The position numbers were made by a program, and so were the translations under genes. Positions 8,461 to 16,242 of a DNA stretch of 64,000 bases are shown here, piece after piece. The notes beneath the pieces are model-generated. The model made no database searches. It was not told where the DNA came from and saw only the letters and a list, made by a program, of their open reading frames with translations. The stretch's first letter is position 1. Every line of letters begins with the position of its first letter. Where the stretch lies: the NCBI GenBank assembly GCA_910588285.1, contig CAJUQB010000012.1, forward strand, positions 6,315 to 70,314. The letters run 5' to 3'. This DNA comes from an uncultured Lachnospiraceae bacterium (lineage in GTDB: Bacteria > Bacillota > Clostridia > Lachnospirales > Lachnospiraceae).

Positions 8461-9570
8461 ATGATGGAAAAAGCAAAGGTTTATTTTACCACCTTTAAAA
8501 CAAGCTATACAGAGAATATCCCGCAAAAGCTGCAGCGGCTGATCCGTACTGCCGGAATCGGGCAGATTGATTTCAGCGACAAATATGCTGCGGTTAAGAT
8601 CCATTTCGGCGAGCTGGGCAACCTGGCCTTTCTGAGGCCCAATTATGCAAAGGCAGTAGTGGATGTGGTGAAGGAGCTGGGGGGGAAGGCATTTCTCACG
8701 GACTGCAATACCTTATATGTGGGCAGCCGCAAGAACGCCCTGGATCACATGGACACTGCCTATGAGAATGGATTTACACCCCTTTCCACTGGCTGTCATG
8801 TGATGATTGCAGACGGCCTTAAGGGCACGGATGAGGCCCTGGTTCCGGTGGATGGGGAGTATGTGACAGAGGCCAAGATCGGCCGGGCTCTGATGGATGC
8901 GGATATTGTGATATCCCTGACCCATTTCAAGGGCCATGAGGCTACCGGATTCGGCGGGACCTTAAAGAACATCGGAATGGGCGGCGGCTCCCGCGCCGGC
9001 AAGATGGAGATGCATTCTCAGGGCAAGCCCAACGTGAACCAGAAGCACTGTATTGGCTGCGGCATGTGCACCAGAGTCTGTGCCCATGACGGAATCTCTG
9101 TGGCAGATAAGAAGGCGTTCATTGATCATGAGAAATGCGTGGGCTGCGGGCGCTGCGTTGGAGTGTGCCCCAAGGATGCGGTGCGCCCAGCCTTTGACGC
9201 CAGCAATGATGTGCTCAATTATAAGATTGCCGAGTATACCAAGGCAGTGTGCCAGGGACGTCCCTGCTTCCATATATCCATTGTCTGCGACGTGTCGCCC
9301 AACTGTGACTGTCATGCGGAGAATGACATTCCGATTATTCCAAATGTGGGGATGTTTGCTTCCTTTGACCCGGTGGCCCTGGATATGGCTTGTGTGGATG
9401 CCTGCAACCGCCAGCCGGTGATTGGCGGCAGCGTGATCGGCAGCCAGGAGCACGCAGAGGACCATGATCATTTTCATGCGGCTCATCCGGATACCAACTG
9501 GCGTTCCTGCGTGGAGCATGCTCAGAAGATTGGGCTGGGGACAATGGAGTATGAGTTGATTGAGATTTGA
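8461..9570 (+). CDS. DUF362 protein with two 4Fe-4S clusters
   Basis: 369 residues. The N-terminal two thirds is DUF362, including the GFGGTLKNIGMG segment typical of the family. A bacterial ferredoxin-type insert follows with two Cys motifs, CIGCGMCTRVC and CVGCGRCVGVC, each closed by a further Cys-Pro or Cys-Ala, giving two predicted 4Fe-4S clusters. More Cys residues (CDVSPNCDC) sit in the C-terminal part. The protein has no signal peptide and is probably a cytoplasmic iron-sulfur redox protein; the substrate is unknown for the family. The start at 8461 follows AGAAGGGAG; the frame continues upstream over the promoter without another ribosome site. It is monocistronic, with a promoter before it and a terminator after it. 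Confidence 0.85.
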   Translation: MMEKAKVYFTTFKTSYTENIPQKLQRLIRTAGIGQIDFSDKYAAVKIHFGELGNLAFLRPNYAKAVVDVVKELGGKAFLTDCNTLYVGSRKNALDHMDTAYENGFTPLSTGCHVMIADGLKGTDEALVPVDGEYVTEAKIGRALMDADIVISLTHFKGHEATGFGGTLKNIGMGGGSRAGKMEMHSQGKPNVNQKHCIGCGMCTRVCAHDGISVADKKAFIDHEKCVGCGRCVGVCPKDAVRPAFDASNDVLNYKIAEYTKAVCQGRPCFHISIVCDVSPNCDCHAENDIPIIPNVGMFASFDPVALDMACVDACNRQPVIGGSVIGSQEHAEDHDHFHAAHPDTNWRSCVEHAQKIGLGTMEYELIEI

Positions 9571-9595
9571 CCTTTGCCCTCCGGGCGGGATCGCA

Positions 9596-9658
9596 CTGCG
9601 GCGGAGAAGAAATATATCGCTAAAGCGATCCGCCGCAGGCGGGGAATCCTGCTTTTTT
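9596..9658 (+). terminator. Compound dyad and Rho-independent terminator after DUF362
   Basis: Ten-base arms CTGCGGCGGA (9596-9605) and its complement (9629-9638) enclose a small inner stem ATCGC-TAAA-GCGAT (9616-9629). It is followed by a second hairpin GCAGG (9635-9639)/CCTGC (9648-9652) and six T residues. The two hairpins overlap, so only one can form at a time. Confidence 0.7.
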
Positions 9659-9660
9659 GA

Positions 9661-9669
9661 TGTTATAAT
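9661..9669 (+). promoter_or_regulatory. Extended -10 promoter for the recombinase gene
   Basis: TGTTATAAT matches the extended -10 consensus (TGnTATAAT); no -35 box is seen because the terminator occupies that place. The leader of about 130 bases would carry the long inverted repeat at 9687-9749. Confidence 0.5.
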
Positions 9670-9686
9670 AGTATGATGATGTTGGG

Positions 9687-9749
9687 GGCAAACAGGGCTT
9701 TTTTAATTGTGCCATTTGCCAATATCAGTTCCGAAAAGCCCTGTTTGCC
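9687..9749. repeat. 16-base perfect inverted repeat in the recombinase leader
   Basis: Arms 9687-9702 (GGCAAACAGGGCTTTT) and 9734-9749 are exact complements with 31 bases between. GGCAAA in the left arm can alternatively pair with TTTGCC at 9715-9720, so two exclusive RNA folds are possible. It could be a recombinase recognition pair or a leader structure controlling the recombinase. Confidence 0.75.
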
Positions 9750-9803
9750 GGGCAGCTCATAGTATCGGGAGATTACCATCATGAAAGTCAGGAGGAACAA
9801 AGG

Positions 9804-10655
9804 ATGAGAGCAACGAGATGTATATGCAATGATGAAACGATTTATCATTTGGAACAGAGAATGCGCGAGGAAGAAAAAAGCAAAGCCACCATGGAAAAGT
9901 ATTGTCACGATGTCCGTGCCTTTCTCCATTATATCGGAGAGGAAAAGGTGCTCTCGAAGGAATTGGTAATTACTTATAAGAATTATCTGGGGGAGCGCTA
10001 TGAGGTCAGCAGTGCCAATTCCATGCTGGCTGCCCTCAATTATTTCCTTCGCTTTATTGGCCGGGAGGACTGTATTGTGAAGTCATTCCGGATCCAGAAG
10101 GAAGCATTCCGAAGCCGTGAGCAGGAGCTGACCCGGGAGGAATATCTGAAGCTGCTGGAGGAGGCCCGAAAAAGGGGGGACGAGCGGCTCTACATGATTA
10201 TGCAGACCATCTGCGCCACAGGCATCCGGATCAGCGAGCTTCCTTTTATTACCGTTGCCTCCCTCCAGAGCAGAAGGGCCCGGGTGTTATTAAAAGGGAA
10301 GACAAGGACAGTGCTTCTGCCTCTGGAGCTGTGTAATAAGCTGAAGAATTATGCAGCAAAGCAGGGAATTGAAGCCGGCAGTGTGTTCGTTACCAGAAGC
10401 GGGCGGCCGGTAGACCGCAGCAATATCTTCCATGCCATGAAGAAGCTCTGCCAGAATGCGGAGGTGGCGGAAACGAAGGTATATCCTCATAACCTGCGCC
10501 ATTTGTTTGCAGTGACCTTCTACAAAGAAGAACGGGATATTTGTCACCTGGCTGACCTGCTGGGGCATTCCAATATCAATACCACTCGAATCTATACCTT
10601 GATCAGCTGTGAGGAACAGGAGCGACAGCTGGACAGTCTGTGTCTGTGTCAATGA
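9804..10655 (+). CDS. Tyrosine recombinase (XerC/D-like integrase)
   Basis: 283 residues: an N-terminal SAM-like core-binding domain (about 10-95) and a catalytic domain with Arg142 in ATGIRISE, Lys near 166, His229 and Arg232 in PHNLRHLF, His255 in LLGHSN and the nucleophile Tyr264 in TTRIYT. All catalytic residues are present, so it should be active. The start at 9804 has AGGAGG at good spacing. It sits directly before a surface polysaccharide locus and after a 16-base inverted repeat. Stand-alone enzymes of this type can invert promoters and give phase variation of surface glycans, or resolve mobile elements. No other mobile-element gene is nearby, which makes a local switch more likely than an integrase remnant. 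Confidence 0.88.
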   Translation: MRATRCICNDETIYHLEQRMREEEKSKATMEKYCHDVRAFLHYIGEEKVLSKELVITYKNYLGERYEVSSANSMLAALNYFLRFIGREDCIVKSFRIQKEAFRSREQELTREEYLKLLEEARKRGDERLYMIMQTICATGIRISELPFITVASLQSRRARVLLKGKTRTVLLPLELCNKLKNYAAKQGIEAGSVFVTRSGRPVDRSNIFHAMKKLCQNAEVAETKVYPHNLRHLFAVTFYKEERDICHLADLLGHSNINTTRIYTLISCEEQERQLDSLCLCQ

Positions 10656-10690
10656 AAAGTACCTCATAATGTTTATTATGTGGTACTTTT
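10655..10690 (+). terminator. Terminator after the recombinase gene
   Basis: AAAAGTACC (10655-10663) pairs with GGTACTTTT (10682-10690), with an inner CATAAT/ATTATG stem and a GTTT loop. The A-run on one side and T-run on the other would let it work in both directions. It begins on the last base of the recombinase stop codon. Confidence 0.75.
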
Positions 10691-10703
10691 GCACAAAAAA
10701 ATT

Positions 10704-10740
10704 CCGGTGATCCGGCAGCAGGCCGGATCCCGGCGTTTTG
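10704..10740 (+). terminator. Second GC-rich hairpin before the polysaccharide promoter
   Basis: GATCCGGC (10709-10716) and GCCGGATC (10722-10729) form a perfect stem with a five-base loop. Flanking CCGG blocks extend it past a bulged T, and a weak T tract (GTTTTGTT) follows. It probably backs up the preceding terminator and insulates the polysaccharide locus. Confidence 0.5.
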
Positions 10741-10813
10741 TTAGAATATCGAAATTATATATTTGTTCAACCCTTTTTTTCTGCTTTTTTGACGCATTTT
10801 TTGACAGTACAGA

Positions 10814-10822
10814 TGCTATACT
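10814..10822 (+). promoter_or_regulatory. Extended -10 promoter of the polysaccharide locus
   Basis: TGCTATACT is an extended -10 element, identical to the one before the two-component operon. TTGACA at 10801 is too close to be its -35 box. From here to the regulator start there is an untranslated leader of about 190 bases; I see no convincing gene or known riboswitch in it. Confidence 0.45.
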
Positions 10823-11018
10823 TTTCTAAAATGCGGATAAATCTTATGTGAGTATTCCTATAAATGTCGCTGTATTTTCTTTGCCTATAACTCATGACTC
10901 CCAAAATTTTGTTGAATTGCTTACAGATATGTATTATAATAATTCAGACAATAAAGGATTTTTACCACATAATAAACATTATGAGGTTACAGAAGGAAAG
11001 CAGTGGAGTAACGGAGTT

Positions 11019-12269
11019 ATGGAAGAAACAGAAAAGGACGTACTGTATGTACGGATGTTCGGCGGCTTTTCCATGGAATGGAACGGGATGCGGATTACAG
11101 GAAACAGGACAAAGGAGTCTCAGTTTGCGTACCTCATGCAGATGCTGCTGCATTTTTGCAGCGAGGGCGTTCCCAAGGAGGAGCTGAAAGCTGTCATATT
11201 TGAAGCGAGGGAGATTGAAAATGCAAATCATGCGTTAAGAAGCGTTGTATATAATGCAAGGAAGAAGCTGAGGGCAGCAGGGCTGCCGGAGGGAGATGCG
11301 TATATTGAGCAGCGGCAGGGCAGATATTACTGGACGGAAAGGATTCCGGTGGTGGAGGATGCCAGGGAGATGGAACGCCTGATTCAGAGGGCAGAGGCAG
11401 AGCCGGATCCCCATATCAGGCATGGCCTGTATCGGCAGGCCTGCAGCTTGTATACCGGAGAATTTTTAAGTACCCAGAATACTGCCGTCTGGGCGGCCCA
11501 GGAGGCGCGCCGCTACCACGGCCTGTTCTGTATAAGCATCCAGCGGATGGCACAGCTTTTACGGGAAGAAAAAAAATATGACCGGCTGGAGCTTCTGGGC
11601 CGCTATGCAGCCCGGACGGAGCCGCTGGCAGATTGGGAGACATTGACCATGGAGGCGCTGGTAGCCTTGGGAAGGCATCAGGAGGCCAGGAGATTCTATC
11701 ACGATACCCAGGAGCGATACCTGCAGGAACAGGGCTTTGCCCCTTCTCAAAGGATGCGCGATATGGCGTGTAAGCTGGGGGAACAGATGGAACGCAGATA
11801 CGGAGACCTGGCAGAGATTCAGCAGGAGCTGGCTCAGGAGAATGGGCAGTACACAGGCGGATATATGTGTCATTATCCGGTGTTTTCGGAAATATACCAC
11901 ATGATCCGGCGGATGACAGAGCGGGGCGGCCAGTCCGTATACCTGATGCTGTGCACGGCAGTGGACGGCAAGGGGAACCCCCTGAAGGAGGGAGCCAGGC
12001 TGGAAGAAGTGGCCCGGCGGCTGGGAGAGAGCATCCAAAAGGCTGTGCGCCGCAGCGATGTGGTGAGCCGGTACGGAAGAAGCCAGTATCTGGTACTTCT
12101 TATTAATATTACCTATGAGGACTGCCGGCTGGTTCAGAGAAGGATCAGCCAGGGATTTCAGGAAAACCGCCAGAGAATCCATGCCCAGTACCATGTCAGT
12201 ATCGTGCGCGGACCGGAGGACGGAGAATACAGGGGAGGCAAAGGGGCCAAAGGAGTAGAATGCCATTGA
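11019..12269 (+). CDS. BTAD-domain transcriptional regulator with a degenerate GGDEF-like C-terminus
   Basis: 416 residues: an N-terminal winged helix of the OmpR/SARP type (about 8-100), a bacterial transcriptional activator (BTAD) helical repeat domain (about 105-255), and a C-terminal alpha/beta domain (about 285-410). The last resembles a GGDEF domain that has lost its active loop; the equivalent of the GGDEF hairpin reads SRYGRSQYLVLL. It is probably a pathway-specific activator of the polysaccharide locus whose last domain senses a ligand or partner. The start at 11019 follows GGAG ten bases upstream. The frame is open from 10848, but that stretch has no ribosome site and looks like leader. 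Its end overlaps the next gene by ten bases. Confidence 0.78.
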   Translation: MEETEKDVLYVRMFGGFSMEWNGMRITGNRTKESQFAYLMQMLLHFCSEGVPKEELKAVIFEAREIENANHALRSVVYNARKKLRAAGLPEGDAYIEQRQGRYYWTERIPVVEDAREMERLIQRAEAEPDPHIRHGLYRQACSLYTGEFLSTQNTAVWAAQEARRYHGLFCISIQRMAQLLREEKKYDRLELLGRYAARTEPLADWETLTMEALVALGRHQEARRFYHDTQERYLQEQGFAPSQRMRDMACKLGEQMERRYGDLAEIQQELAQENGQYTGGYMCHYPVFSEIYHMIRRMTERGGQSVYLMLCTAVDGKGNPLKEGARLEEVARRLGESIQKAVRRSDVVSRYGRSQYLVLLINITYEDCRLVQRRISQGFQENRQRIHAQYHVSIVRGPEDGEYRGGKGAKGVECH

Positions 12270-13030
12270 ATAGAAAAATCATTGACATACATGCACATAT
12301 TCTGCCTGGTGTGGACGATGGGGCGAGAACCATGGAGGAGGCCTGCCTTTTGCTGGAACAGGCAATTGATCAGGGGGCCATTGCTGTTGTCGCGACACCT
12401 CATGGAGGCGGGCGGAGCGGCCCCAAGCCATATGAGCTGCAGAGGCTGGCAGGGCAGGTACAGCAGGAGATGAGCCGGCGGCATCCCAAGTTTCGCATAT
12501 TTCTGGGGCAGGAGCTGTATTACCATGAGGGGCTGCTGGAACAGCTGGCAGCAGGAGAGGCGCTGACCATGGCTGGCAGCCGGTATGTGCTGGTAGAATT
12601 TGACCCATCCGTGCCCTACAGTCTATTGTACCGCGGTCTCCGTTCCCTGTACGCTGCGGCATACCAGCCGATTCTGGCCCATGTGGAGCGCTACCAGTGC
12701 CTGCGGCGGGAGGAAAACCTTCTGGAGGTGCTGGCTGGCGGGTGCCTGCTCCAGATGAATTACGGAGGCCTTGCAGGCAGCCGCTGGAATTCGGAGACGC
12801 GCTGGCGCCGCAATCAGGTGCTGGCAGGGCGGGTCCATTTTCTGGGTACGGATATGCACCGGGAGGATTTCCGTCCCCCCAGGATGGAGGGGGCCCTGGA
12901 CTGGATGGACCGGCATGTGGAGTGGAAGGAACAGAAGAGAATGACTGGCGGGAATGCATATCAGATGCTTGTGGATGCGAAGAATAGGAGAGATACCAAT
13001 GGAGTACACGCAAAATATACAAAAGGATGA
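12260..13030 (+). CDS. cpsB: CpsB/CapC-type protein tyrosine phosphatase (PHP family)
   Basis: 256 residues of the manganese-dependent PHP family. Metal-binding motifs are DIHAHILPGVDDG near residue 9, ATPHGGG near 45, the Glu in GQELYYH, the His in LAHVERY and GTDMHRED near 197. It dephosphorylates the tyrosine-rich tail of the CpsD kinase and so tunes polysaccharide chain length and export. It overlaps the regulator upstream by ten bases and the next gene by 32 bases. The order phosphatase, chain-length protein, kinase, LCP ligase is the standard head of a Gram-positive capsule or exopolysaccharide operon. Confidence 0.9.
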   Translation: MPLNRKIIDIHAHILPGVDDGARTMEEACLLLEQAIDQGAIAVVATPHGGGRSGPKPYELQRLAGQVQQEMSRRHPKFRIFLGQELYYHEGLLEQLAAGEALTMAGSRYVLVEFDPSVPYSLLYRGLRSLYAAAYQPILAHVERYQCLRREENLLEVLAGGCLLQMNYGGLAGSRWNSETRWRRNQVLAGRVHFLGTDMHREDFRPPRMEGALDWMDRHVEWKEQKRMTGGNAYQMLVDAKNRRDTNGVHAKYTKG

Positions 13031-13748
13031 TGATGTCATTGATCTTCTGGGGCTCTTAAGAGCCCTGAAAAAGCGCCTGTGGCTGATTATTCTGTGCGCA
13101 TTGATCGGAGGAAGCGGGGCATGGGCCTACAGCCATTATATGCTGACCCCCCAGTATACGGCGTCTGCTATGCTGTATGTATTATCCAATGAGACAACGC
13201 TTACCTCCATTGCAGATCTGACCATTGGAAGTCAATTGAGCGCGGACTACAAGACTATCATCAATACCCGCCCGGTGCTCAAGGAGGTAATCAACCAGCT
13301 GGGTGTGGATATGACCTACCGGCAGTTGCGGGGGAAGCTGACCATTGCAAATGAGGAGGGGACCAGAATCCTCACCCTGACCGTGGTGGATCCGGATCCC
13401 CAGATGGCGAAACGGATTGTGGATCAAGTGGCAGTATCGGCCTCGGATTATATTGGAGACATCATGGAAATGATACCGCCCAAGATCATTGAAGACGGCG
13501 AGGTAAGCTATACGCCGATTGCCCCCAACCATAAGAAGAATACCCTGCTGGGGATTATGGTCGGAATAGCCCTGGTATGTGGAATTGTCACGGTGAGATT
13601 TTTGATGAATGACACCGTGCGGACCGAGGAAGATGTAGAGCGTTATCTGGGCCTGCCTGTCCTGGCTGCGATTCCGAAACGAAGCAGACAGAGGCGGAAT
13701 AAAAATCAGGGCGATTCGCCGGCAAAAGAATCGCAGGGCAAGAGGTGA
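12999..13748 (+). CDS. cpsC: Polysaccharide chain-length/kinase activator protein (Wzz/CpsC family)
   Basis: 249 residues with the Wzz topology: a first membrane helix (about 27-45), an outside loop of about 130 residues and a second helix (about 179-200) followed by a basic cytoplasmic tail. It acts as polysaccharide co-polymerase and as membrane activator of the CpsD tyrosine kinase. The start at 12999 has a TAGGAGAG ribosome site inside the end of cpsB; a longer frame from 12954 has none. The overlap with cpsB and the nine-base gap to cpsD show tight operon packing. Confidence 0.88.
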   Translation: MEYTQNIQKDDDVIDLLGLLRALKKRLWLIILCALIGGSGAWAYSHYMLTPQYTASAMLYVLSNETTLTSIADLTIGSQLSADYKTIINTRPVLKEVINQLGVDMTYRQLRGKLTIANEEGTRILTLTVVDPDPQMAKRIVDQVAVSASDYIGDIMEMIPPKIIEDGEVSYTPIAPNHKKNTLLGIMVGIALVCGIVTVRFLMNDTVRTEEDVERYLGLPVLAAIPKRSRQRRNKNQGDSPAKESQGKR

Positions 13749-13757
13749 CGAGGGAGG

Positions 13758-14567
13758 ATGGGATTAATAGCCATGAATAGCAACCAGGAATTTGTAATGA
13801 TCAAAGAAGTGCCGGAGCATTACCAATATGACGAAGCGATCAGAAGCCTGCGGACAAATCTTCTGTTCAGCGGATCCAATATCAAGGCCGTGATGTTTAC
13901 CAGCGCCATGCCGGACGAGGGCAAGAGCAGCGTTTCCTTTTCTCTGGCCCGGGAAATGGCACGGATTGGAAAACGGACCGTGCTGGTGGATGCGGATATA
14001 CGAAAGTCCGTCATGCGCAGCCGCTATCTGATGTCCTTTGTGCCAAAGGGGCTGTCCCAGTACTTAAGCGGCCAGTGCCGGCTGGATCAGATTGTCTATA
14101 AGACAGAGGCGAACAATCTGAGCGTCATTTTCGCAGGGCCCTATTCCCCCAATCCCCTGGAGCTGCTGGAGGAGGAGCTCTTCGGACAGATGTTTGAAAC
14201 CCTGCGGCAGGAGTATGACTACATTGTGGTGGATACTCCGCCCATGGCCGGAATGTCGGACGGTTCGGTGGTGGCAAAGCATTGCGACGGCGTGGTGCTG
14301 GTGGTGGAGAGCGGCGCCATCAGCTATCATCTGGAGCAGAAGGTGAAAACCACCCTGGAACGGACAGGGGGCAGGATCCTGGGAGTGGTACTGAATAAGG
14401 TTGATCTGCGGAACCAGAGGTATTACGGAAAATATGGGAAATATGGGAAATATGCAAAATATGACTATGGATATGGGTATGGCCCCAAAAAGGAGCGCCG
14501 CAAAAGGCGGAAGAAGACAGCTAAGGCTGCGGTGGATGAAACCGGATTTGAGAAGGTGAATCTGTGA
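13758..14567 (+). CDS. cpsD: BY-kinase, capsular tyrosine-protein kinase (CpsD/CapB family)
   Basis: 269 residues with the bacterial tyrosine kinase motifs: Walker A in SAMPDEGKSS (near residue 57), Walker A' in VLVDADIRKS and Walker B in YIVVDTPP. The C-terminus carries a dense tyrosine cluster (YYGKYGKYGKYAKYDYGYGYG region, about residues 215-236), the autophosphorylation site, followed by a basic stretch. The cluster is encoded by a short tandem DNA repeat (AATATGGGA units near 14427-14460), so the number of tyrosines could vary by slippage. It is cytoplasmic, bound to CpsC, and controls polymer length. An alternative start is the Met at 13773; both starts have poorly spaced ribosome sites. 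Confidence 0.9.
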   Translation: MGLIAMNSNQEFVMIKEVPEHYQYDEAIRSLRTNLLFSGSNIKAVMFTSAMPDEGKSSVSFSLAREMARIGKRTVLVDADIRKSVMRSRYLMSFVPKGLSQYLSGQCRLDQIVYKTEANNLSVIFAGPYSPNPLELLEEELFGQMFETLRQEYDYIVVDTPPMAGMSDGSVVAKHCDGVVLVVESGAISYHLEQKVKTTLERTGGRILGVVLNKVDLRNQRYYGKYGKYGKYAKYDYGYGYGPKKERRKRRKKTAKAAVDETGFEKVNL

Positions 14568-14568
14568 T

Positions 14569-15603
14569 ATGAGACGCAGCAGAAACAAATATGCGGGGCG
14601 GATTTTCCTGGGGCTTATTCTGATTCTGGGCCTTGGGGTGTTCCTTGCCGTGTCGGTGCGGCTGTACCGGCAGAAGAAGGAGACAGAGGCCAGGATTGCG
14701 GCGAGGGAGTATGAAGAAAATGAGGAGAGCATCCTGTTCAGGAGCGAGACCATTGAATACGAAGGGGAGACCTACCGGCGCAACAGCTATGTGAAGGCGA
14801 TCCTGTGCATGGGTGTGGACCGTAAGGGCTCTATGCTGGAAAGCACCACCTATACCTTCGGAGGCCAGGCGGACGGCATCTTCCTGATCGCCCAGGATAC
14901 CAGCCGGAATACCCTGAAAATACTGGTAATTCCCAGAGATACCATGACAGAGATTACCATGACAGACCTAAGCGGAAACGTGCTGGGAAAGGATATCCAG
15001 CATCTGACCCTTGCCTATGCCTATGGGGATGGGCGGGAAAAAAGCTGCCAGCTGGTGGCAGAGGCCGTGTCCTCCCTTCTGGGAGGCCTGAAGATCGACC
15101 ACTATATGTCCGCCAACATTGATGTGATCAATATCCTGAACAACAGTGTGGGCGGGGTGACGGTAACGGTTCCCTCTGCCGGCATGGATCAGCGTGACGC
15201 GGCCTTTGTAGAAGGAGAGCAGGTAACCCTGACCGGGGAACAGGCGGAGGCCTTTGTGCGGTATCGTGATATCACAGAGACCCATTCTGCCATCTATCGA
15301 ATGGATCGGCAGCAGGAGTATATCACACAGTTTTTTGGAGTGGTGAAGCAGCAGTCCAGAACGGACAGCGGGATTGTGACAGACCTTCTGGATTTGATCC
15401 AGGATCAGATTGTGACGGATATGGAGAAAAAGGAGTATCTGAAGGTTGCCTTAGACGCCCTTGAAATGGGGGAATTAAAGGACGACGATTTCTATGTGGT
15501 TCCGGGCGAGGCTGTCATGACAGAGATTTATGATGAATTCCATGCAGATCAGGAGGCATTGGTTCCCATCGTGCTGGAGCTGTTTTACCGAAAGGTTTCT
15601 TAG
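14569..15603 (+). CDS. LytR-CpsA-Psr (LCP) family cell-wall glycopolymer ligase
   Basis: 344 residues: a short basic N-terminus, one membrane anchor (about 11-31) and an extracellular LCP domain (about 75-260). Conserved pieces include the Arg/Asp segment VIPRDTMTEI, the DIDHY-like region KIDHYMSANIDVI, GGVTVTVP and the Arg-rich helix AFVRYRDITETHSAIYRMDRQQEY. LCP enzymes transfer polymers from undecaprenyl diphosphate to peptidoglycan or protein, so this one would anchor the glycan made by the locus. It begins one base after the cpsD stop. Confidence 0.88.
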   Translation: MRRSRNKYAGRIFLGLILILGLGVFLAVSVRLYRQKKETEARIAAREYEENEESILFRSETIEYEGETYRRNSYVKAILCMGVDRKGSMLESTTYTFGGQADGIFLIAQDTSRNTLKILVIPRDTMTEITMTDLSGNVLGKDIQHLTLAYAYGDGREKSCQLVAEAVSSLLGGLKIDHYMSANIDVINILNNSVGGVTVTVPSAGMDQRDAAFVEGEQVTLTGEQAEAFVRYRDITETHSAIYRMDRQQEYITQFFGVVKQQSRTDSGIVTDLLDLIQDQIVTDMEKKEYLKVALDALEMGELKDDDFYVVPGEAVMTEIYDEFHADQEALVPIVLELFYRKVS

Positions 15604-15609
15604 GACAAT

Positions 15610-15627
15610 AAACGGCATCTGCCGTTT
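15610..15627 (+). other. Small hairpin between the LCP and secreted-protein genes
   Basis: AAACGGC (15610-15616) and GCCGTTT (15621-15627) form a seven-pair stem with a four-base loop and only a short T stretch behind it. It may attenuate rather than stop transcription into the next gene. Confidence 0.4.
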
Positions 15628-15664
15628 GTTGAATAAATATACAAAAAAGAAAGAAGGTGAAAAA

Positions 15665-16135
15665 ATGAAACGAGTAAGAAGGCTGCATCTTCTGACCATG
15701 GCCTTGGCTGCGGCGCTGTTCTTTGCCTATACGCCGATCACGGCCAATGCAGGCAGCATCACAGGACAGGGAGGAATTGTCGGTGACGACAACCCGGGAG
15801 CCGGTGATACGCTGCCTGTGGGCGGGGATGCAGACCCGGCAGGTACGACGACACCAGAGGAGCCGGATGTGCCGGCAGAGCCGGATACACCGGAGGTACC
15901 TGCAGAACAGGAGCAGCTCGACGACAATGGCGTGCCGCTGGATGGAGGCCAGGGACAGGGAGAAAGGTCTGATATTGGTGATGGAGATGTGCCGTTGGCA
16001 ACGACTACAACCCCGGCTCCGGGAAGTGTTTTTTCCTGGTGGGGATATCTCCTTGGAGTTGCTACCGGCGCTGTGGTAGTAGGCGCTCTATGGCTGATCG
16101 CCTCGAAATCCAAAAAGGATTCCGAGACAAAGTAA
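15665..16135 (+). CDS. Secreted, Pro/Glu/Asp-rich membrane-anchored protein of unknown function
   Basis: 156 residues. A basic start and hydrophobic core form a signal peptide with a likely cut after ANA near residue 29. The middle is an extended, acidic Pro/Glu/Thr/Asp-rich linker, and the C-terminus has one membrane helix (about 121-143) followed by a charged tail. There is no LPxTG motif, so it is a membrane-tethered rather than sortase-linked stalk. I do not recognise a family. The ribosome site AAGGTG sets the start at 15665; the frame continues upstream into the LCP gene end. Its place between the LCP ligase and a lipoprotein suggests a wall-zone accessory role in polysaccharide display. 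Confidence 0.72.
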   Translation: MKRVRRLHLLTMALAAALFFAYTPITANAGSITGQGGIVGDDNPGAGDTLPVGGDADPAGTTTPEEPDVPAEPDTPEVPAEQEQLDDNGVPLDGGQGQGERSDIGDGDVPLATTTTPAPGSVFSWWGYLLGVATGAVVVGALWLIASKSKKDSETK

Positions 16136-16242
16136 GCGCCGGGAGCGAAGGCTCTGGAGAAAATGGGGGGATGCTTCAGGCATTTGATTGCGGCAGCTAT
16201 TGGGAGGCATCCCGCCCATTCTAACCGGAGGGAGGAAGACAT

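Noticed and set aside
9804..10655. Tyrosine recombinase as sign of an integrated prophage or conjugative element
   Set aside because: No tRNA, phage, relaxase or excisionase gene lies around it; the neighbours are a DUF362 gene and a polysaccharide operon.
10801..10806. TTGACA as a -35 box for the polysaccharide promoter
   Set aside because: It is only ten bases from TATACT and twenty from TAAAAT; neither spacing works well, so the extended -10 was preferred.
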